Below are positions 1 through 11,341 of a stretch of 64,000 nt of DNA, piece by piece. The number at the start of each line of letters is the position of its first letter. Within the stretch, counting starts at the first letter, position 1. The DNA is from Romanomermis culicivorax (lineage: Eukaryota > Nematoda > Enoplea > Mermithida > Mermithidae), in assembly GCA_963922205.1 (NCBI GenBank), contig CAWUHX010000066.1, forward strand, positions 1,054,001 through 1,118,000. Direction: 5' to 3'. A model generated the notes under the pieces. The model was not told the origin of the DNA and searched no databases. It was given only the letters and a program-made list of their open reading frames with translations. Position numbers and translations under genes: made by a program.

Positions 1-660
1 AATATTGTGTGTTCTCTGATAATCAGTTTTTAAATAAATATTTTCACTGCTCATTATGGCCCGTTGAAATGATGGACGATGCGAATCGAGAAAATAAATC
101 CAACTTGACATGCAGCTTTCACGGAGTGAAAAATTGTACTGTAGAAAAACGCTAAATTTGTCCAAGATAATGAACGTCCCAATTACAGAAAAACCACCAT
201 GCTTATCAAATAGAATGGAAAGAACTTCTCTGTTATGTTGACGAGGAATATTCTTTGTCCATTACAGTGGTAAGCTTCACTAGTTTTTCCGTATTGAACT
301 TACTTTCACAGTATAAAATGAATGCTCACTATATCGTCAGAAGAACCACTTGACAAAAATCAGGATGATAGACACATTGAAGGATCTTGTTACGTAAGGA
401 CAGACCACTTGTTACCTAATGGGTAATTTTCCTGGTTACGTAAACGCCTCTAAAATATTCGTTTATTAAAATAGAATATTAACAGGCTAAATTGCAATAA
501 TGTGGATAAGGCAGGGGACACGGGCAGGAGAATAAGAGCAACTGAGAGAAAAGGGAAGCTGAGAAACTACTAAATATGAGGCGGGGAAGTGAGATTCTAT
601 GGAGGGATAGGCGTCGTCCAGAGGATAAAATATTGGCGGATAAATGTCGCTGATAAACAC
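1..660. other. Non-coding stretch, no gene seen
   Basis: AT-rich sequence without a convincing reading frame, RNA gene or recognised repeat. The small open frame at 479-703 on the minus strand runs into the tandem repeat that follows and has no recognisable domain. Confidence 0.5.
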
Positions 661-815
661 ACACAATTGGACGGATGAACATCGTCCTCAAACAAATACA
701 CACTAATTGGACGGATGAACGTTGTCCTCAAACAAATACAAACTAACTGGACGGATGAACGTCGTCCTCAAACAAATACAAACTAACTGGACGGATGAAC
801 GTCGTCCTCAAAAAT
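661..815. repeat. Four-copy 40-bp tandem repeat
   Basis: The sequence GGACGGATGAAC recurs at 669, 709, 749 and 789, an exact 40-bp period. Each is followed by a GTCGTCC-type segment and an ACAAATACA spacer. The GGAC and GTCC ends of each core can pair as a small stem. Only a few substitutions separate the copies. This is a short minisatellite; no function is inferred. Confidence 0.9.
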
Positions 816-1157
816 ACAATACACGAAGAGGTAGGGAACTCACTTAGTCGGTAAAGTGAGACGCTGCCGATTTTCGAGAATCCAAAAGAACTGCCCTCTC
901 TGTTTTTCCGTTTTTTCCGAGGATCCAGAAAAAGAGGTGGGGTCTTGGTGAGGGGAATCTCATTCGCTAGAGTTGTTTATTGGGAATGGGAGGAAAACGT
1001 CTGAACCTGATTGGTTGAACTTGCTTACGACGGGTTCCTTGAATTATGATTCTCCATTCCTTGGCCTTACAATCGCATAAAAATTATATAACGCTTTCAT
1101 TTTGCCCGTAGGCACACAATGAACGAATAATAATACAGTGGTTATAGTAATGTGACG

Positions 1158-1187
1158 TTTCGGTAGTCTACCTACTACCTTCCTCAG
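1158..1187 (-). other. Hammerhead-ribozyme-like core downstream of Penelope-like element
   Basis: Read on the minus strand, CTGAGGA (complement of 1181-1187) matches the hammerhead CUGANGA core. It is followed by a six-pair stem (GGTAGT with ACTACC) and then GAAA (complement of 1158-1161). Hammerhead motifs are known in the terminal repeats of Penelope-like elements, and this one sits about 150 bp past the element's ORF on the same strand. Stems I and III and the cleavage site could not be built by eye, and one extra A lies between CTGAGGA and stem II. It could be a decayed motif or chance. Confidence 0.4.
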
Positions 1188-1211
1188 GCGACAATAAACT
1201 CCTTTTTACAA

Positions 1212-1286
1212 AATTCGCTACTTGAGGGAATTGAACCCTGGTCGTTTGATTGAGAGTCTAGAGCGCTACCACTGGGCCATGGGGGC
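1212..1286 (-). pseudogene. tRNA-like remnant (A and B boxes, Glu-CTC-like)
   Basis: On the minus strand an A-box-like segment (TGGCCCAGTGGTAGCGC) is followed at tRNA spacing by a B-box-like segment (GGGTTCAATTCCC). A loop reading CTCTCAA would place a CTC anticodon. The acceptor strands do not pair and the anticodon stem pairs at only three of five positions, so a functional tRNA is unlikely. It lies between the Penelope-like ORF and the hammerhead-like core, so it may be a tRNA-derived piece of that element or of a SINE. Confidence 0.45.
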
Positions 1287-1332
1287 CAGTAGTAACTTGT
1301 TTAGAAGTGCTATATATCCTGACTTGGGGGTA

Positions 1333-2343
1333 CTAGTTCAGACTAGGGTACCTGTCCGTTGCCCTTCTAAGGAATGCTTGGTTCCATATGTGGCCTATTT
1401 CAATGCTCTTACTACCTACATTTTTCAACCCCACTTTTTCCATCTCAATGGTTTCTCTGATCTTCCTTTTGTAGGCATTAGGCTCTTGGGCAAGTATGGT
1501 GGTATTGTCAAAATTGGGTGCACATCCACATGATAGGCAATGTTCCGCCACACCACTTTTCTCAAGGCTCAGGTTCTTAAGGGCATTTCTGTGTTCTGCA
1601 ATACGGGTCTTAAGTGTTCTGCCCCTTTCTCCTATGTATACTTTCCCACATGGAGCCATAGGTACTTGGTATACTATACCCTGTGTATCTTCTTTATTTC
1701 TAGGTGGTGCTACTTTGCTGACTCTTTTCCTGATTGTGTCTTTACTTGTGGCAACTAGTCGAACCTTGTACTTGTGGCATATTCGCTTCAGTTTCTGTGT
1801 TAGTTGGCCACTGTAAGGTATTACAACCGTGCCTTTGTATTCAACTTTTTGTTGGTCATTTGCATTTCTTCTTATATTTGCTTTGTTAATGATTGCTGTG
1901 GGATAACCATTTTTCTTGAAGGCTTGCCTGATGTTATTTTCTTCCACTTTCCTGGTTTCTTCAGTTGAGCATAGTGTACCCGACCGTAATATCATTCCCT
2001 TTACAATTCCTGCTTTGGTGTTTACAGGATGGTTTGACTGGAAGTTCAGATATTGGTCTGTGTGCGTTGGTTTACGGTAGACACTTGTTGCCATTGTCTG
2101 TCCTTGCCGTTTGACAAGAACATCTAGGAATGGTAACTGCCCATTGATTTCTGTTTCCATGGTGAACTGTATGGCTGGATTCTGTTGGTTCATATGTTCT
2201 AGGAAGGATCTTAGTTTTTCCTCACCATGGTCCCACAGGATAAATGTGTCATCCACATATCGCAGCCAGATTCTTGGCTTGTCTGGTGCTGTTTTCAATG
2301 CTGATGTTTCAAGTTTGTCCATGAACAGGTTGAAGTTGTCCAC
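1333..2343 (-). CDS. Penelope-like element, RT palm fragment plus GIY-YIG endonuclease
   Basis: This 336-residue frame carries the reverse-transcriptase catalytic box YVDD (residues 29-32) in a context typical of Penelope-like elements, then the RT thumb and a linker. A C-terminal GIY-YIG endonuclease follows, with GIVYQV at about 222-227 and KVYIGE at about 234-239, plus downstream Arg and Glu candidates. Such elements copy their RNA into DNA at a nick made by the GIY-YIG domain. The RT is missing everything before the YVDD region (usual proteins are roughly 700-900 residues), so this is a 5'-truncated copy or the last exon of an intron-containing copy. A CAG precedes the frame on the minus strand at about 2343 and could be an acceptor. 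The first codon marks the open frame only and is not a proven start. Confidence 0.85.
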   Translation of the reverse strand: MDNFNLFMDKLETSALKTAPDKPRIWLRYVDDTFILWDHGEEKLRSFLEHMNQQNPAIQFTMETEINGQLPFLDVLVKRQGQTMATSVYRKPTHTDQYLNFQSNHPVNTKAGIVKGMILRSGTLCSTEETRKVEENNIRQAFKKNGYPTAIINKANIRRNANDQQKVEYKGTVVIPYSGQLTQKLKRICHKYKVRLVATSKDTIRKRVSKVAPPRNKEDTQGIVYQVPMAPCGKVYIGERGRTLKTRIAEHRNALKNLSLEKSGVAEHCLSCGCAPNFDNTTILAQEPNAYKRKIRETIEMEKVGLKNVGSKSIEIGHIWNQAFLRRATDRYPSLN

Positions 2344-3373
2344 CTGTCGGGTGGGAGTTGGTAAGTGGACAGAAGGGATTAGTAGTTCTCTGTTTTTTTT
2401 GGCTCTTATTTTCCTACTGTAATCCTTTCCATATGTATTTTACAATTTCCGAGTAAATAATAGAATGAAAATGCATTAATGGTTTTGGCAAATTAACGTA
2501 AGAAATGTACAAAACAATAGGCTACTTAACCTACATTTTTCCTAATGAAAAAAAAAATATTCCGAGAAAAATAAAAATGGATTACTGTACAGGAAACTAA
2601 TTTGGACGAAATTATACAGTAAACTTAGGCTTAACTTAATTTACATAATTTACAAATTCACTTATCGTGACAAAACTTTAAAAATATAAAATCAAAGACG
2701 TTGCTCTGTTTGATTCTACTCCAAAGTGGATTTCTGGGGTCAGGGATCGCGTGAATTAGGGCGCCCTTGGTTTCTACGGAGCTGCTACAATGATAGATTG
2801 ATTCGCTCGCAGAATCCGATGGAAGTGTTGATTTTTCATAAAACTTTTACTATCCGGGATTTTTCAGAAGAACGTTGAAATTGCCTGTTCTTCAAAAGGG
2901 CTGTAATTTCAGAAAACAAGGCAAATTTTGATCTCTTGCTATTTCCTACCTACCAGGGAACCATGTCCGCGCTTATATAAGTGCCACGAAACAGCTACGA
3001 ACCAAGGCTGTGTTGCATAAAACTTACAAGCTACCAGTTCTTGTAGTCACAGTTCAACAAATTGGCCTTGAAAAAATCTCGATCATCAGCTACAGACTAC
3101 AAGTAAATTGACAAAATTACAAGTCAATCGACCATTTCACAAGTGGGGCCTACAAGTTGCTACTGCTGTAACAAGTGATAAGATTGCATAAAGGACTTGT
3201 AGCAAAATCCTCCCACGGTTGGTCCAATGGAGTTACTACTGCTGTAATTAGTTAGCGTTGATAAAACATTTGTAGAAAGCACATTGTAGAAAAGTCTTCC
3301 ACATTGTGAATATATGTACTATGAGGTCATTCAAAGGAAATTTGTTGAATCAGTTATCTTGATTGCAGACTCT
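2344..3373. other. Non-coding stretch with CTTGTAG/CTTACAAG-rich segment
   Basis: No gene is seen. Around 3010-3260 the sequence is rich in TTACAAGCTACCAG and CTTGTAG words. Related words occur in the opposite orientation near 13743 and 14750, suggesting a dispersed repeat. Confidence 0.5.
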
Positions 3374-3968
3374 TGTTGAATTTTAAAATGTGATGGGCGT
3401 TTGGGGGCGGCTCTGGCCGATTTTTGCCTCCTTGATCCATCAGGTCGGAGGAAGGGGTGTAAAATCCGCAAGGGGAATTGTTATGCAGGAGAGATAGCCA
3501 GGGATTGACCTTAATGCCAGTGCTTCCCCGCGCCTGCCCTAAACCTGGGAATGACTCCTCACTCAGGGGGGAGAAGTCCAGTACAAGAATACTACCTGCC
3601 CAAGAAATGCCTGACTAAAACTATTCAGACAAGGTAACACACTTTTGGACACAAATAAAACCCTTCTCTAACTAAACATTTATTTATAAAACTTACCTAA
3701 AAATCGCCCCTTCCAAAAAGCATGACGTCTTACCAATATAAAAACCAGGTGAATAATGTACAGGCGAAAATTATAATTATTATATGAGAGGCGAGACGCG
3801 CGAGAATAATCAATAAAACACTGACTAATTCACAAAAACCATCTTCTACAGTAACTGTCAGGCTGGGCCAGGTCGGGCATGGTTGGATGTCTTGTACTTG
3901 AGGGCGTTTTTACAAATTGACAAATCTATTAGACAATCGTGAAAAATCAGCGGAAACACACTACAACA
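3374..3968 (-). repeat. 3' LTR of element 1
   Basis: Direct repeat partner of 12012-12606. It starts TGTTG and ends CAACA. The repeat carries a CTACAGTA word and a purine/pyrimidine-biased middle. Confidence 0.92.
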
Positions 3969-3981
3969 CCCCTCCCCCCTT
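3969..3981 (-). promoter_or_regulatory. Polypurine tract of element 1
   Basis: On the minus strand AAGGGGGGAGGGG abuts the 3' LTR directly. This is the expected RNase-H-resistant primer for plus-strand DNA synthesis and it fixes the element's orientation. Confidence 0.85.
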
Positions 3982-5835
3982 GCAGTAGATCGCCTTAAGC
4001 GATCGTCAAGAAATAACCAAAACATGCAAGGGGAAGGGCTCCGCCACTACACGCCTTCACCGGGGTAGCCGAAGGGATCTTTGGTATCACACAGTGGGGC
4101 TGATGGAGTTGTTGGGGTTGTTTGAGCCAATTTTGGATGGCGCGTAGGGTGAGACCTCCCAACATGGGTTGCAATTAGCGAGGCCGTAAGTTCAGCAACA
4201 CCAGGGCCCGTGTCGGCACACCATCCGCACGGATATACTGGAGTGCACCAGCATACGAGTCCATGCAGAGGGGAGGGTGAGGCCAGCCACTACCTTCGGG
4301 ATTCGGAGAGTGAAGGTCCGACCAGTCACGGGGAGGATGGAGGATAGCGAAAACATTACATGGCAGGCGAAAAGGACAAACTATCGGCAGCGGCTTGTGG
4401 TAGAACATTCCGGGGCAGATGAGGAAGTTGTAGTGGGAAATTGGACTGGTGATGAAAACCAAGCCACCGTGCCAGGGGAGTTAAACATCCATAGCAGAGC
4501 CAGCCGAGTTATGTTGATCTGACATTGTGAGGAAATCGAAAATTGAAAGTGGTAGAGCCAGCCAAGTTGAACATCGTAGTTGCATGCTGCGATCTGGCGG
4601 GCGTCCATCGAAGATGGTTGATGTTGAAGAAGACGATTGATACAAAACAAATGAGCAAATGAAAGATATATACAAGAAAACAGTGAGAAATACGATTATA
4701 CTATACAGTAAACAGATGAACAATTTTTGGGGCGATTTAAAGGCTATATTTAGATAGTGAATTTGGACCAAGAATAAGAATAGTTTTTTGAAATGAGAAG
4801 TAAATTTTTGGGAAAACTAAACTGTGATCAGCTCCATGTTGCCGATTGCTTCTTTCGTATTGGTGTCCAGTCAAATTTCGGGTTCAGAGTATCGGTCAAC
4901 TTCACGAAGTGGTGTTCAAGCAGCGGGAGATGCATGGTGAATCAAATCGACGATGTGGATATAGCAAGCAGTGACTGAGGCGAAAACCAACCAAGCTTCT
5001 CAAAAAAAAACGATTGATCAGTCACAAAGAATTGTGCTCAATAAACTGCGGTGGTTCAAATCGATGATCGGAGTCCAAACTGGAACAGTCAGCAAATAAG
5101 CTGAAAGCTCGAGCCAGCTCCGTAGTTATACCAAAAATAGAGTGCATTTTGAAAATTAGAATAGCAGTGCGACACCATAGAAGGAGACTATGGGGCGGCC
5201 TTCACACTCACTAATGGAATGAAATCTGGATTTTTGATTTGAAAATGAAAAGAAAATTTTGACGGAATTTGATGGAAAAATTGTAAAAATGATATTCTCA
5301 CTCGGGCGGCGGTAACATTGGGCACGAAATTCACCAAGACTGGGGCAGTATTGCCATTTCCAAACGTCCCACTTGAGCGAGGCGTCGAGAAGAAGGTGTA
5401 GGGCACCAGTCGAGGCAGCGGCGAACCATGGCCTCGGAAATTGCACGAGCTAGGCCATGGGCGAAAGTCGCGGCGGCTGACCACTGATCTTCCTGTTTGC
5501 GGCTGTGGCGAGGATGAGTTGAGTGGGAACCCAAGGTTATGGGGCAAGTGAAAATATACATATATAAAAAGGGGATAAATAAACAAAAATTAGCATGCAA
5601 ATAAATATAATTGAAACAAAAATCGTTCTTGTAGGCATCGAGGTTGTGGCAGTCGGGATCGGCAAACGATTTATGCGGCGTTGTAAAATAGGATAGAATA
5701 AACAAAAAATAAAAAGAAGGAAAAAAAATCCAGAGGGTCATCCCAACCAAAAAAAATTGCACTCTGACGTTAATGTTGCTGGGCAGCATCGATTTGTTGG
5801 CAGTGTGATCCACTGGCTTCAGTGATTAAAGTGTC
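3982..5835 (-). other. 3' untranslated region of element 1, no env seen
   Basis: About 1.85 kb lies between the integrase end and the polypurine tract. Several open frames of 80-160 codons overlap one another here on both strands, but none shows a domain, a signal peptide plus cysteine pattern, or similarity to the extra ORFs of the element at 18609-33265. I see no env-like gene. Confidence 0.5.
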
Positions 5836-6462
5836 TCAGGCCAGGCATAGAATAAATGGCTTAAATCGGGAAATGGCGACAAGCTGCGGTCGGCCAGGCG
5901 TATCCAAGGCATCAATCGTAACCATATTGTTATCAATAGTACTGACATCCGTGATGATGAATGGGCCTATAAAATCTGGTTGAATTTTGTTACCTTTTTT
6001 ATTGTTGACCAAAAGGACGAGATCGTTGACGCTAATTTCTCTTTTGTGGGCTTTCAGGTCGTAGTATTTCTTGCTGGCATCGGCGGCCTTATCAAGGTTC
6101 AATTTGATCGATTCGTACATTTTGAGTTGCGCTTGCGTCAAGATGTGCTGGTAGGCATCGTAGTTGAGCGGAGTGTAAGACGGCGAGCACAATCGTAGTC
6201 GAATGTAATTTGGGGCTCGTAACCACGTAATAATTGGAACGGCGAGTGGCGTGTTGCTGTATGCGGTGTTGCATTGTAGGCAAAGACAGCGTATGGTAGG
6301 TAGCGCTCCCAATTGTTGGGGTCGTCGGCAGTATATTTCTTTAGTTGAGCAATAAGGGTTTGATTGAAGCGCTCGACCATTCCATTGCATTGCGGGTGGT
6401 AGGCGGTCGTTTTGACTTCTCGGAGTTCGCAAATTTCTTGCATCAATTTCGATGTGAAACAT
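5836..6462 (-). pseudogene. Integrase C-terminal part, element 1 (shifted frame)
   Basis: The last ~110 codons match the C-terminal integrase domain. They contain a tether segment (KMYESIKLNLDKAADASKKY) and a GPFIITDVS motif, equivalent to GPFIVTDIS at the end of the intact Pol at 19964-26146. This frame differs from the integrase core just upstream, so at least one frameshift near 6140-6200 separates them. In this family the domain binds DNA during integration; here it is part of a dead copy. Confidence 0.8.
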
Positions 6463-7640
6463 CCACCTTGATCAGAAAGGAGGACAAGTGGGCTACCGTG
6501 GGCGAGGACAACATTGTTCACAAAGCATTCGACAATGGTTGAGGCCTTTTGATCCGGAATGGGGTGCGCAGAAACCCATTTGGTGAAGTAGTCCTGAAAA
6601 ACAATAACATAGGGGCGTTTCTCACCTATGAGGGAAATATTGAGGATGTCTGTGGCAACAATTTCAAAAGGGTGTGTTGGTTGGATCGGTAATAGCGGCG
6701 GAGGCGGCAATGTGCGCGGCGTCGTCAATTGACAAATTTTGCAGGACTTGATCCACTCGCGGACGTTTTCTTCCATACGGGGCCACCAAAAATGAGCTTT
6801 GATGGCTGCTAGCGTACCGTTGGATCCTTGGTGGTTCAAAATTTTCGCGCCATGGAATTGGTGTAACATTTGATCGACCAAGGATGCGGGGATGACTAAT
6901 TGGCGGTTGTCTTTGATCTGGCAGTACAGGAGTCCATCTTCCATGAAGAAAATCGGTGGGCGCTTTGAAATGTTGTGATTTTGGAGAGAGGCAACGATCG
7001 CAGTGATGGCGGGATCGGCAGCCTGTGCTTGAAAAACTTCATTGTGGGAGGCGATTGTTATGGCTTCGGCCAGAGGCGGTGCATAGTCAGCGATCAATGG
7101 CATAGAATCGGGGAGTGTGGGTTGACTGATGGTCTTTTTGGTCATTGCTCGAGTGACGGCGTTGATGTCCGCGTCGACTTCCATGGGCGGCGAGGCCGCT
7201 GCTGGGAGTATATTGGGTACCATTAAGTCGGCGGCCGATATTGCACCAGCAGGGTGAAAATCTTTATGGAAAATTTTAGCGGTTAAGTTTTCGGTGTTCC
7301 AGATCGGCGTTTTATCGCGGTCATCTTTCCTGGACAAAAAATTGGTGCAAGCATTGCCTTTACCTTTAACGTATTCAACCTTGTAATCGTAGTCTTGAAG
7401 ATTGATAGCAAAACGCTGGAGGCGAGAATTTTGGTGCTTTTCCTCCTTGAGCCATTCGAGGGGCTTGTGATCGGTATGAACAATAACTTTTTGGCCATAC
7501 ACATAGTGGTGGTACATCCGGAAGCCGTAGACAATGGCGAGGCATTCGCGCTCAGTTGTGCTGTAGCGGGTTTCGGCATCGGTAAGTACGCGGCTGTTGT
7601 ACGCGATGACCCATTGATCGTTTCTGTTTTCCTGGTACAA
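6138..7640 (-). pseudogene. RNase H and integrase core, element 1
   Basis: This 500-codon frame begins inside the RNase H domain (IAYNSRVL, then HTDHKPLEW) and continues to the integrase zinc-binding HHCC region ([12 protein letters not shown] ... CKICQ). The DDE core follows, with [17 protein letters not shown] and NGMVERFNQ supplying the three acidic residues. Order and spacing are as in Ty3/gypsy Pol. The frame starts at a non-ATG codon because the upstream RT is in another frame, so this is an internal fragment of a broken polyprotein. Several conserved positions are changed, for example YHPQCNG. Confidence 0.88.
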
Positions 7641-7799
7641 TATTGCTCCAATGGCGGTCGTACTGGTGTCGGTTTGGATTACGAATTGAGCTGTTCCATC
7701 GTAGACCGGGTAGCGGAGGAAAGGCGATGACGTGAGGGCTGTTTTGATACTGTCAAACGCGGCGTGATGTTCTTCCGCGGCGATGTATTGGGCATCTTT

Positions 7800-8600
7800 T
7801 CATAGGAGTCCGTACAAGGGACTGGACAAGGTTGCCAAGTTTGGGATGAATCGCTTGCACCATTGGACTAGACCTAAAAAACTTTGCATACCTTTTTTGG
7901 TCTTCGGGAATTTGTGTTCAGGGATAGCTTTAACTTTATCCGGATCGGCGGCGATGGGGCGTTCAGGAGATGTCCCAAGAATTTGACTTGCGGCGGCAGG
8001 AATTTGCATTTGTCGGGCCGAAGTGTGAGGTTGGCTGCGCGGAGGGCACGAAAATGATTTGCAGATGTTCCAAATGTTCTTCCAACGAATTAGAGAAAAT
8101 GATGATATCGTCGATGCAAACGAGGCAAATCTTCCAAATGTACGGGTGGAGAATTCTTTCCATCAGGCGTTGGAATTCGGCGGGCGCGTTTTTCAAACTG
8201 AACGGCAAAACTTTGAATCAAAACAAACCTTCTTGGCAGATGAAAGTTGTTTTATCGCGGGAGTCGACATCGAGAGGTACCTGCCAGTACCCTGCTTTGA
8301 GATCCAACGTAGTGAAGAATTTTGCTTGTCCCATCGCGTCCAAATAGTCGTCAATGCGCGGGATCGGGAATTTGTTGCTGGGCGTGACGTCGTTTATTCC
8401 ACGGTAGTCGACAACGGGTCTCCATGAGCCATCTTTCTTTTTTACCAGGAATAGCGGTGCGGCCTAGGGTGAGCGGGATTGTTCTATGAAGTTGTTGTCA
8501 AGCATTTCTTGGATATGGCGGCGTACAATTGGTCTTTCCTCCATCGCGACGCGGTAATAATGACGGGATACTGGCCTCGCCGTGCCGGTGTCGATGCTGA
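7800..8600 (-). pseudogene. Reverse transcriptase region, element 1, multiply broken
   Basis: Separate short frames encode RT pieces in order: [18 protein letters not shown] and then CIDD in place of the usual YIDD catalytic box (7963-8208), followed by the thumb region FLGLVQWCKRFIPNLA (7800-8009). Frame changes and an in-frame stop near 8463 interrupt the coding. The change of the tyrosine next to the catalytic aspartates and the breaks make it non-functional. Confidence 0.82.
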
Positions 8601-8661
8601 CGGTTAATTTACTGGTTATAGTGGGTTTGTCGCTGGGTAGGCTGAAGACGTCTCGGTTTTG

Positions 8662-9096
8662 TCAAAGCATAATGAGGGCCTTTGCTTTTTGAGCGGTGGA
8701 GACGTAAGTTTTTTTGGTCATTTTGTTCAAGGCCAACTCCAGCTTTTGTTGCGCGGTGTGGCCAGGGAACGATTTATCGAGTGCGGCCGGCTCGTGGTCT
8801 GTTAAATCGCGGTCGGTGGCGGCGGTTGCTATCTGGCAATCGGCGTAGGATTCGGAATACTCTAGCGTGTGTTTTGCCATCGCGAGGAGCTGGTTCGTTC
8901 GGAGTTTGATGCTGTTTGACATGTTATTGATGAAGAGTAGCGGACAATGACCATTGGTAATATTTACGACTGCGGTTTCAACTGGAAGCTCTGCGGCTAC
9001 GTTGTTAGTGGCTAGCGGTTGAACGATCACGTCAGGAATTGTCACCGTTGTTGTGGGGAAAACGGTACTTTTGACCCATTGCTGACAATGCGGCAA
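8662..9096 (-). pseudogene. Protease-RT linker region, element 1
   Basis: This 144-codon frame lies between the protease remnant and RT. It is rich in short hydrophobic/polar stretches and contains NGHCPLLFINNMSNSIKLRTN, which aligns in position with the segment around [18 protein letters not shown] of the intact Pol at 19964-26146. It is a linker of unknown enzymatic role in a decayed copy. Confidence 0.65.
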
Positions 9097-9207
9097 AATT
9101 GAGATGGATACTTGGGCAACGAGGAAAATTGATTCGGCGAGCTCGGTAACCTCCAGCCGCCAGGGTGGTGGTTGGTGTGGATTAGGTTGAGCTGGGGGAA
9201 TTGGTTG

Positions 9208-9513
9208 TTAGGCCTCGATTTCTTCGGGTTGACTGAAAATATCGGATTTATCATCATAGAAACTTACTCGCTCGTCCTCAGGAATTTCCTCGAAGGCATT
9301 GTCATTGGCGGCGTTTAGGAACAATTCAGTTTGAGGGCAGACCGAGGTGATTACTTTGAGCGGCAGCTTTACGTCTTGTATTTCTATGTAATTATCTTTG
9401 AAATTCAAAATGGCGTGAATATCTGGGTGCGCAAGAAAATTGGTGTATCTGGGTGCGCGAGAAAAAAATCGTATGGAGCCAGCACTGTGTTGTAGTGGAT
9501 ATGTTGTTCCCAT
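9208..9513 (-). pseudogene. Aspartic protease C-terminal remnant, element 1
   Basis: The frame contains NFLAHPDIHAILNFKDNYIEI, which parallels [17 protein letters not shown] of the protease in the intact element at 18609-33265. No DTG/DSG catalytic triplet is visible upstream in any frame at 9514-9760, so the active-site half appears deleted or mutated beyond recognition. Confidence 0.7.
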
Positions 9514-9599
9514 GGTGCCGGGAATTGTTGATTTGGGTAGACGGCGTAGGTATTCTGAACAAAATCATTTGGGCGCTGTATAGAGTTACCTTCATAAAA

Positions 9600-9854
9600 T
9601 TAATTTCGTGCACCGCGGGCGTAGTTTGTGCCTCTTTGGGGCGGTGCTCCGCGGCGGGGTCTCCAGTCGCATTGGCCACGAATATTGTTCGAGTTGGTTC
9701 GAAAGTCAGTTTGCCGTGAAGGGGCGGGGTAGGTTGGGCGATTTGGTTCATGCGGGGTTAGTTGTTGAGCGTTTTGCGGCTTAAGCCAGACACAATCTTC
9801 GGTGTTGTGGGTGCGGGATTTGTGAGCATCGCACCAAAGACCAGTGGGTTGCAT
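9600..9854 (-). pseudogene. Nucleocapsid zinc-finger part of Gag, element 1
   Basis: WCDAHKSRTHNTEDC gives a C-x2-H-x4-H-x4-C finger, the same unusual form seen in the element at 18609-33265 ([15 protein letters not shown]). It is followed by an Arg/Gly-rich tail (RGQCDWRPRRGAPPQRG). The fragment is out of frame with the capsid part upstream. Confidence 0.78.
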
Positions 9855-10019
9855 CGTGCGCGTGCGGTCTCTGCTAGCGGATCGCTCGAAACAGGTTGCA
9901 TATGATTCTCGGTTTTGAGATTGACAGCGTGGACTCTGTTGTCTATTGGGGTGTAACGTTTCCTCTGGACGCTGGAGTGATTTTCATTCTTCATAGTCGC
10001 AATCGTATCTCTGAATCAA

Positions 10020-10556
10020 TTATTCTAAAAGCACCTCCGTGCGCAGTGGCTGTTGTGGGGGTTGTTCGATTGCTTGTGGTTGGAAAGAGACGAATTTAGT
10101 GGGCAGCGGTGCTGAATTTTGGGGCCTGCAGTCAGCTGAAGGGAAGCGTTTGCAGTAGCCATTTTGAGAGCGGTCCATGCTGCGGCGGCATTCAAAACGG
10201 TGGTCAAAAGGCTGCAGGGACTTGGGCGGTTGTACTTCCGGATCGGCTTGGTTCACGAGGATAGGTCGTTCCGCGGTGCCAATTTCGGCTTTGGTTGCGT
10301 TGAGGACACTTCGGGCTTTAGCTACGGCGTTGGTTAGTTGTTGGACGTTCGTGAAACTTTTGGCTTGTTCCCCAATTGTTAATTGATAGAAAACAGGCAT
10401 TTTTGTCAAAAAGGTGTCAATTACTTGTTTGTGCTGAAAGGTTTGGTCTTCATGCTGATACAATAATTGTACATAAGTCATTACCGGTGTGATTGACGCG
10501 AGCTCGCGTTTGAGAGTCATTTGATTGCAATCCGGGGCTAGTTGGAACATGAGCAA
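10020..10556 (-). pseudogene. Gag capsid C-terminal part, element 1
   Basis: The frame contains [19 protein letters not shown] and [12 protein letters not shown]. These correspond in order to the capsid stretch around [19 protein letters not shown] and [13 protein letters not shown] in the intact Gag-Pol at 19964-26146. The reading frame shifts at its upstream edge relative to 10538-11341. Confidence 0.75.
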
Positions 10557-11341
10557 ATTTTTGGCATAGTCATGTCTTGGATCATATCCCTCGGTGTATC
10601 GCGGGTGAGTTGGCGTAGTGCACTCATTTTTACGTGGTTGGAGGCATCGTAGCCAAACTCATTTTCCAGGCCGATGAAGAAGCATAATAGACCTTTGTTC
10701 GTCGTGGCGCCATCAATAATCAATGGGTGCATATTGTCGACGATTGTTTTGATGCGGCTATCTTCTTCGCAATGAGATGTACGTGGCATTTTGTACCGAG
10801 GTTGCGGGTGGTCATAATAATCGTCCAGCGGGTAATCCGAGAAGCCGAAATGGTTTGCCACGGGCGGTTGGCATCTTTGAGGCACGGAACGGGGTAATTC
10901 TTTGTCTCCGCGCATGGTGCGGGAAAATTCGTTATTATACAGGGTATCCATTGACGGCGCCTTAGGTTTGACTTGGTTTGGCAGTCCGCCAAAGACTTGA
11001 GCCCGTTCGGTTTTGCGGAGAGTTTCATTTGGGATATAGATATCTCGCGTTTCCTCACCGTGAAACCGTGAGGACACTGGCAGCGGTCTTGGTGTGGGCA
11101 GGTTGCGCGCATTAGTTGCAGCGGCGGTTGTTGAAATCAACTGTTGCATTTGCTCTGCGAGGGCGGCGAAACACGCATTTGTAGCTTTAGTTTGTTCTTG
11201 GATTTCACATTGGATGCGTAGTTGCTGGGCTTGAAATTGATCGGAAACGGCACCGATAATTTGATCAATCGTTTGGACTGTATGCCCACATTGTTGGTGA
11301 TGCGCACGGCGGTGGTGTTGAGCTGATCCAACGCGTGGCAT
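10538..11341 (-). pseudogene. Gag N-terminal and capsid part, element 1
   Basis: A 267-codon frame starts with a Gln/Ala-rich, probably coiled-coil region (QFQAQQLRIQCEIQEQTKA). It continues into capsid-like sequence ([22 protein letters not shown]), matching in position [21 protein letters not shown] of the intact relative. It is one piece of a frameshifted gag. Confidence 0.72.

Noticed and set aside
669-815. Possible CRISPR-like repeat
   Set aside because: The units are contiguous 40-bp tandem copies without unique spacers, in eukaryotic DNA.
1212-1286. Functional tRNA gene
   Set aside because: Acceptor strands do not pair and the anticodon stem is broken; only the promoter boxes resemble a tRNA.
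1222-1533. Plus-strand open frame of 103 codons
   Set aside because: It is antisense to the tRNA-like remnant and the 3' end of the Penelope-like ORF; no domain.
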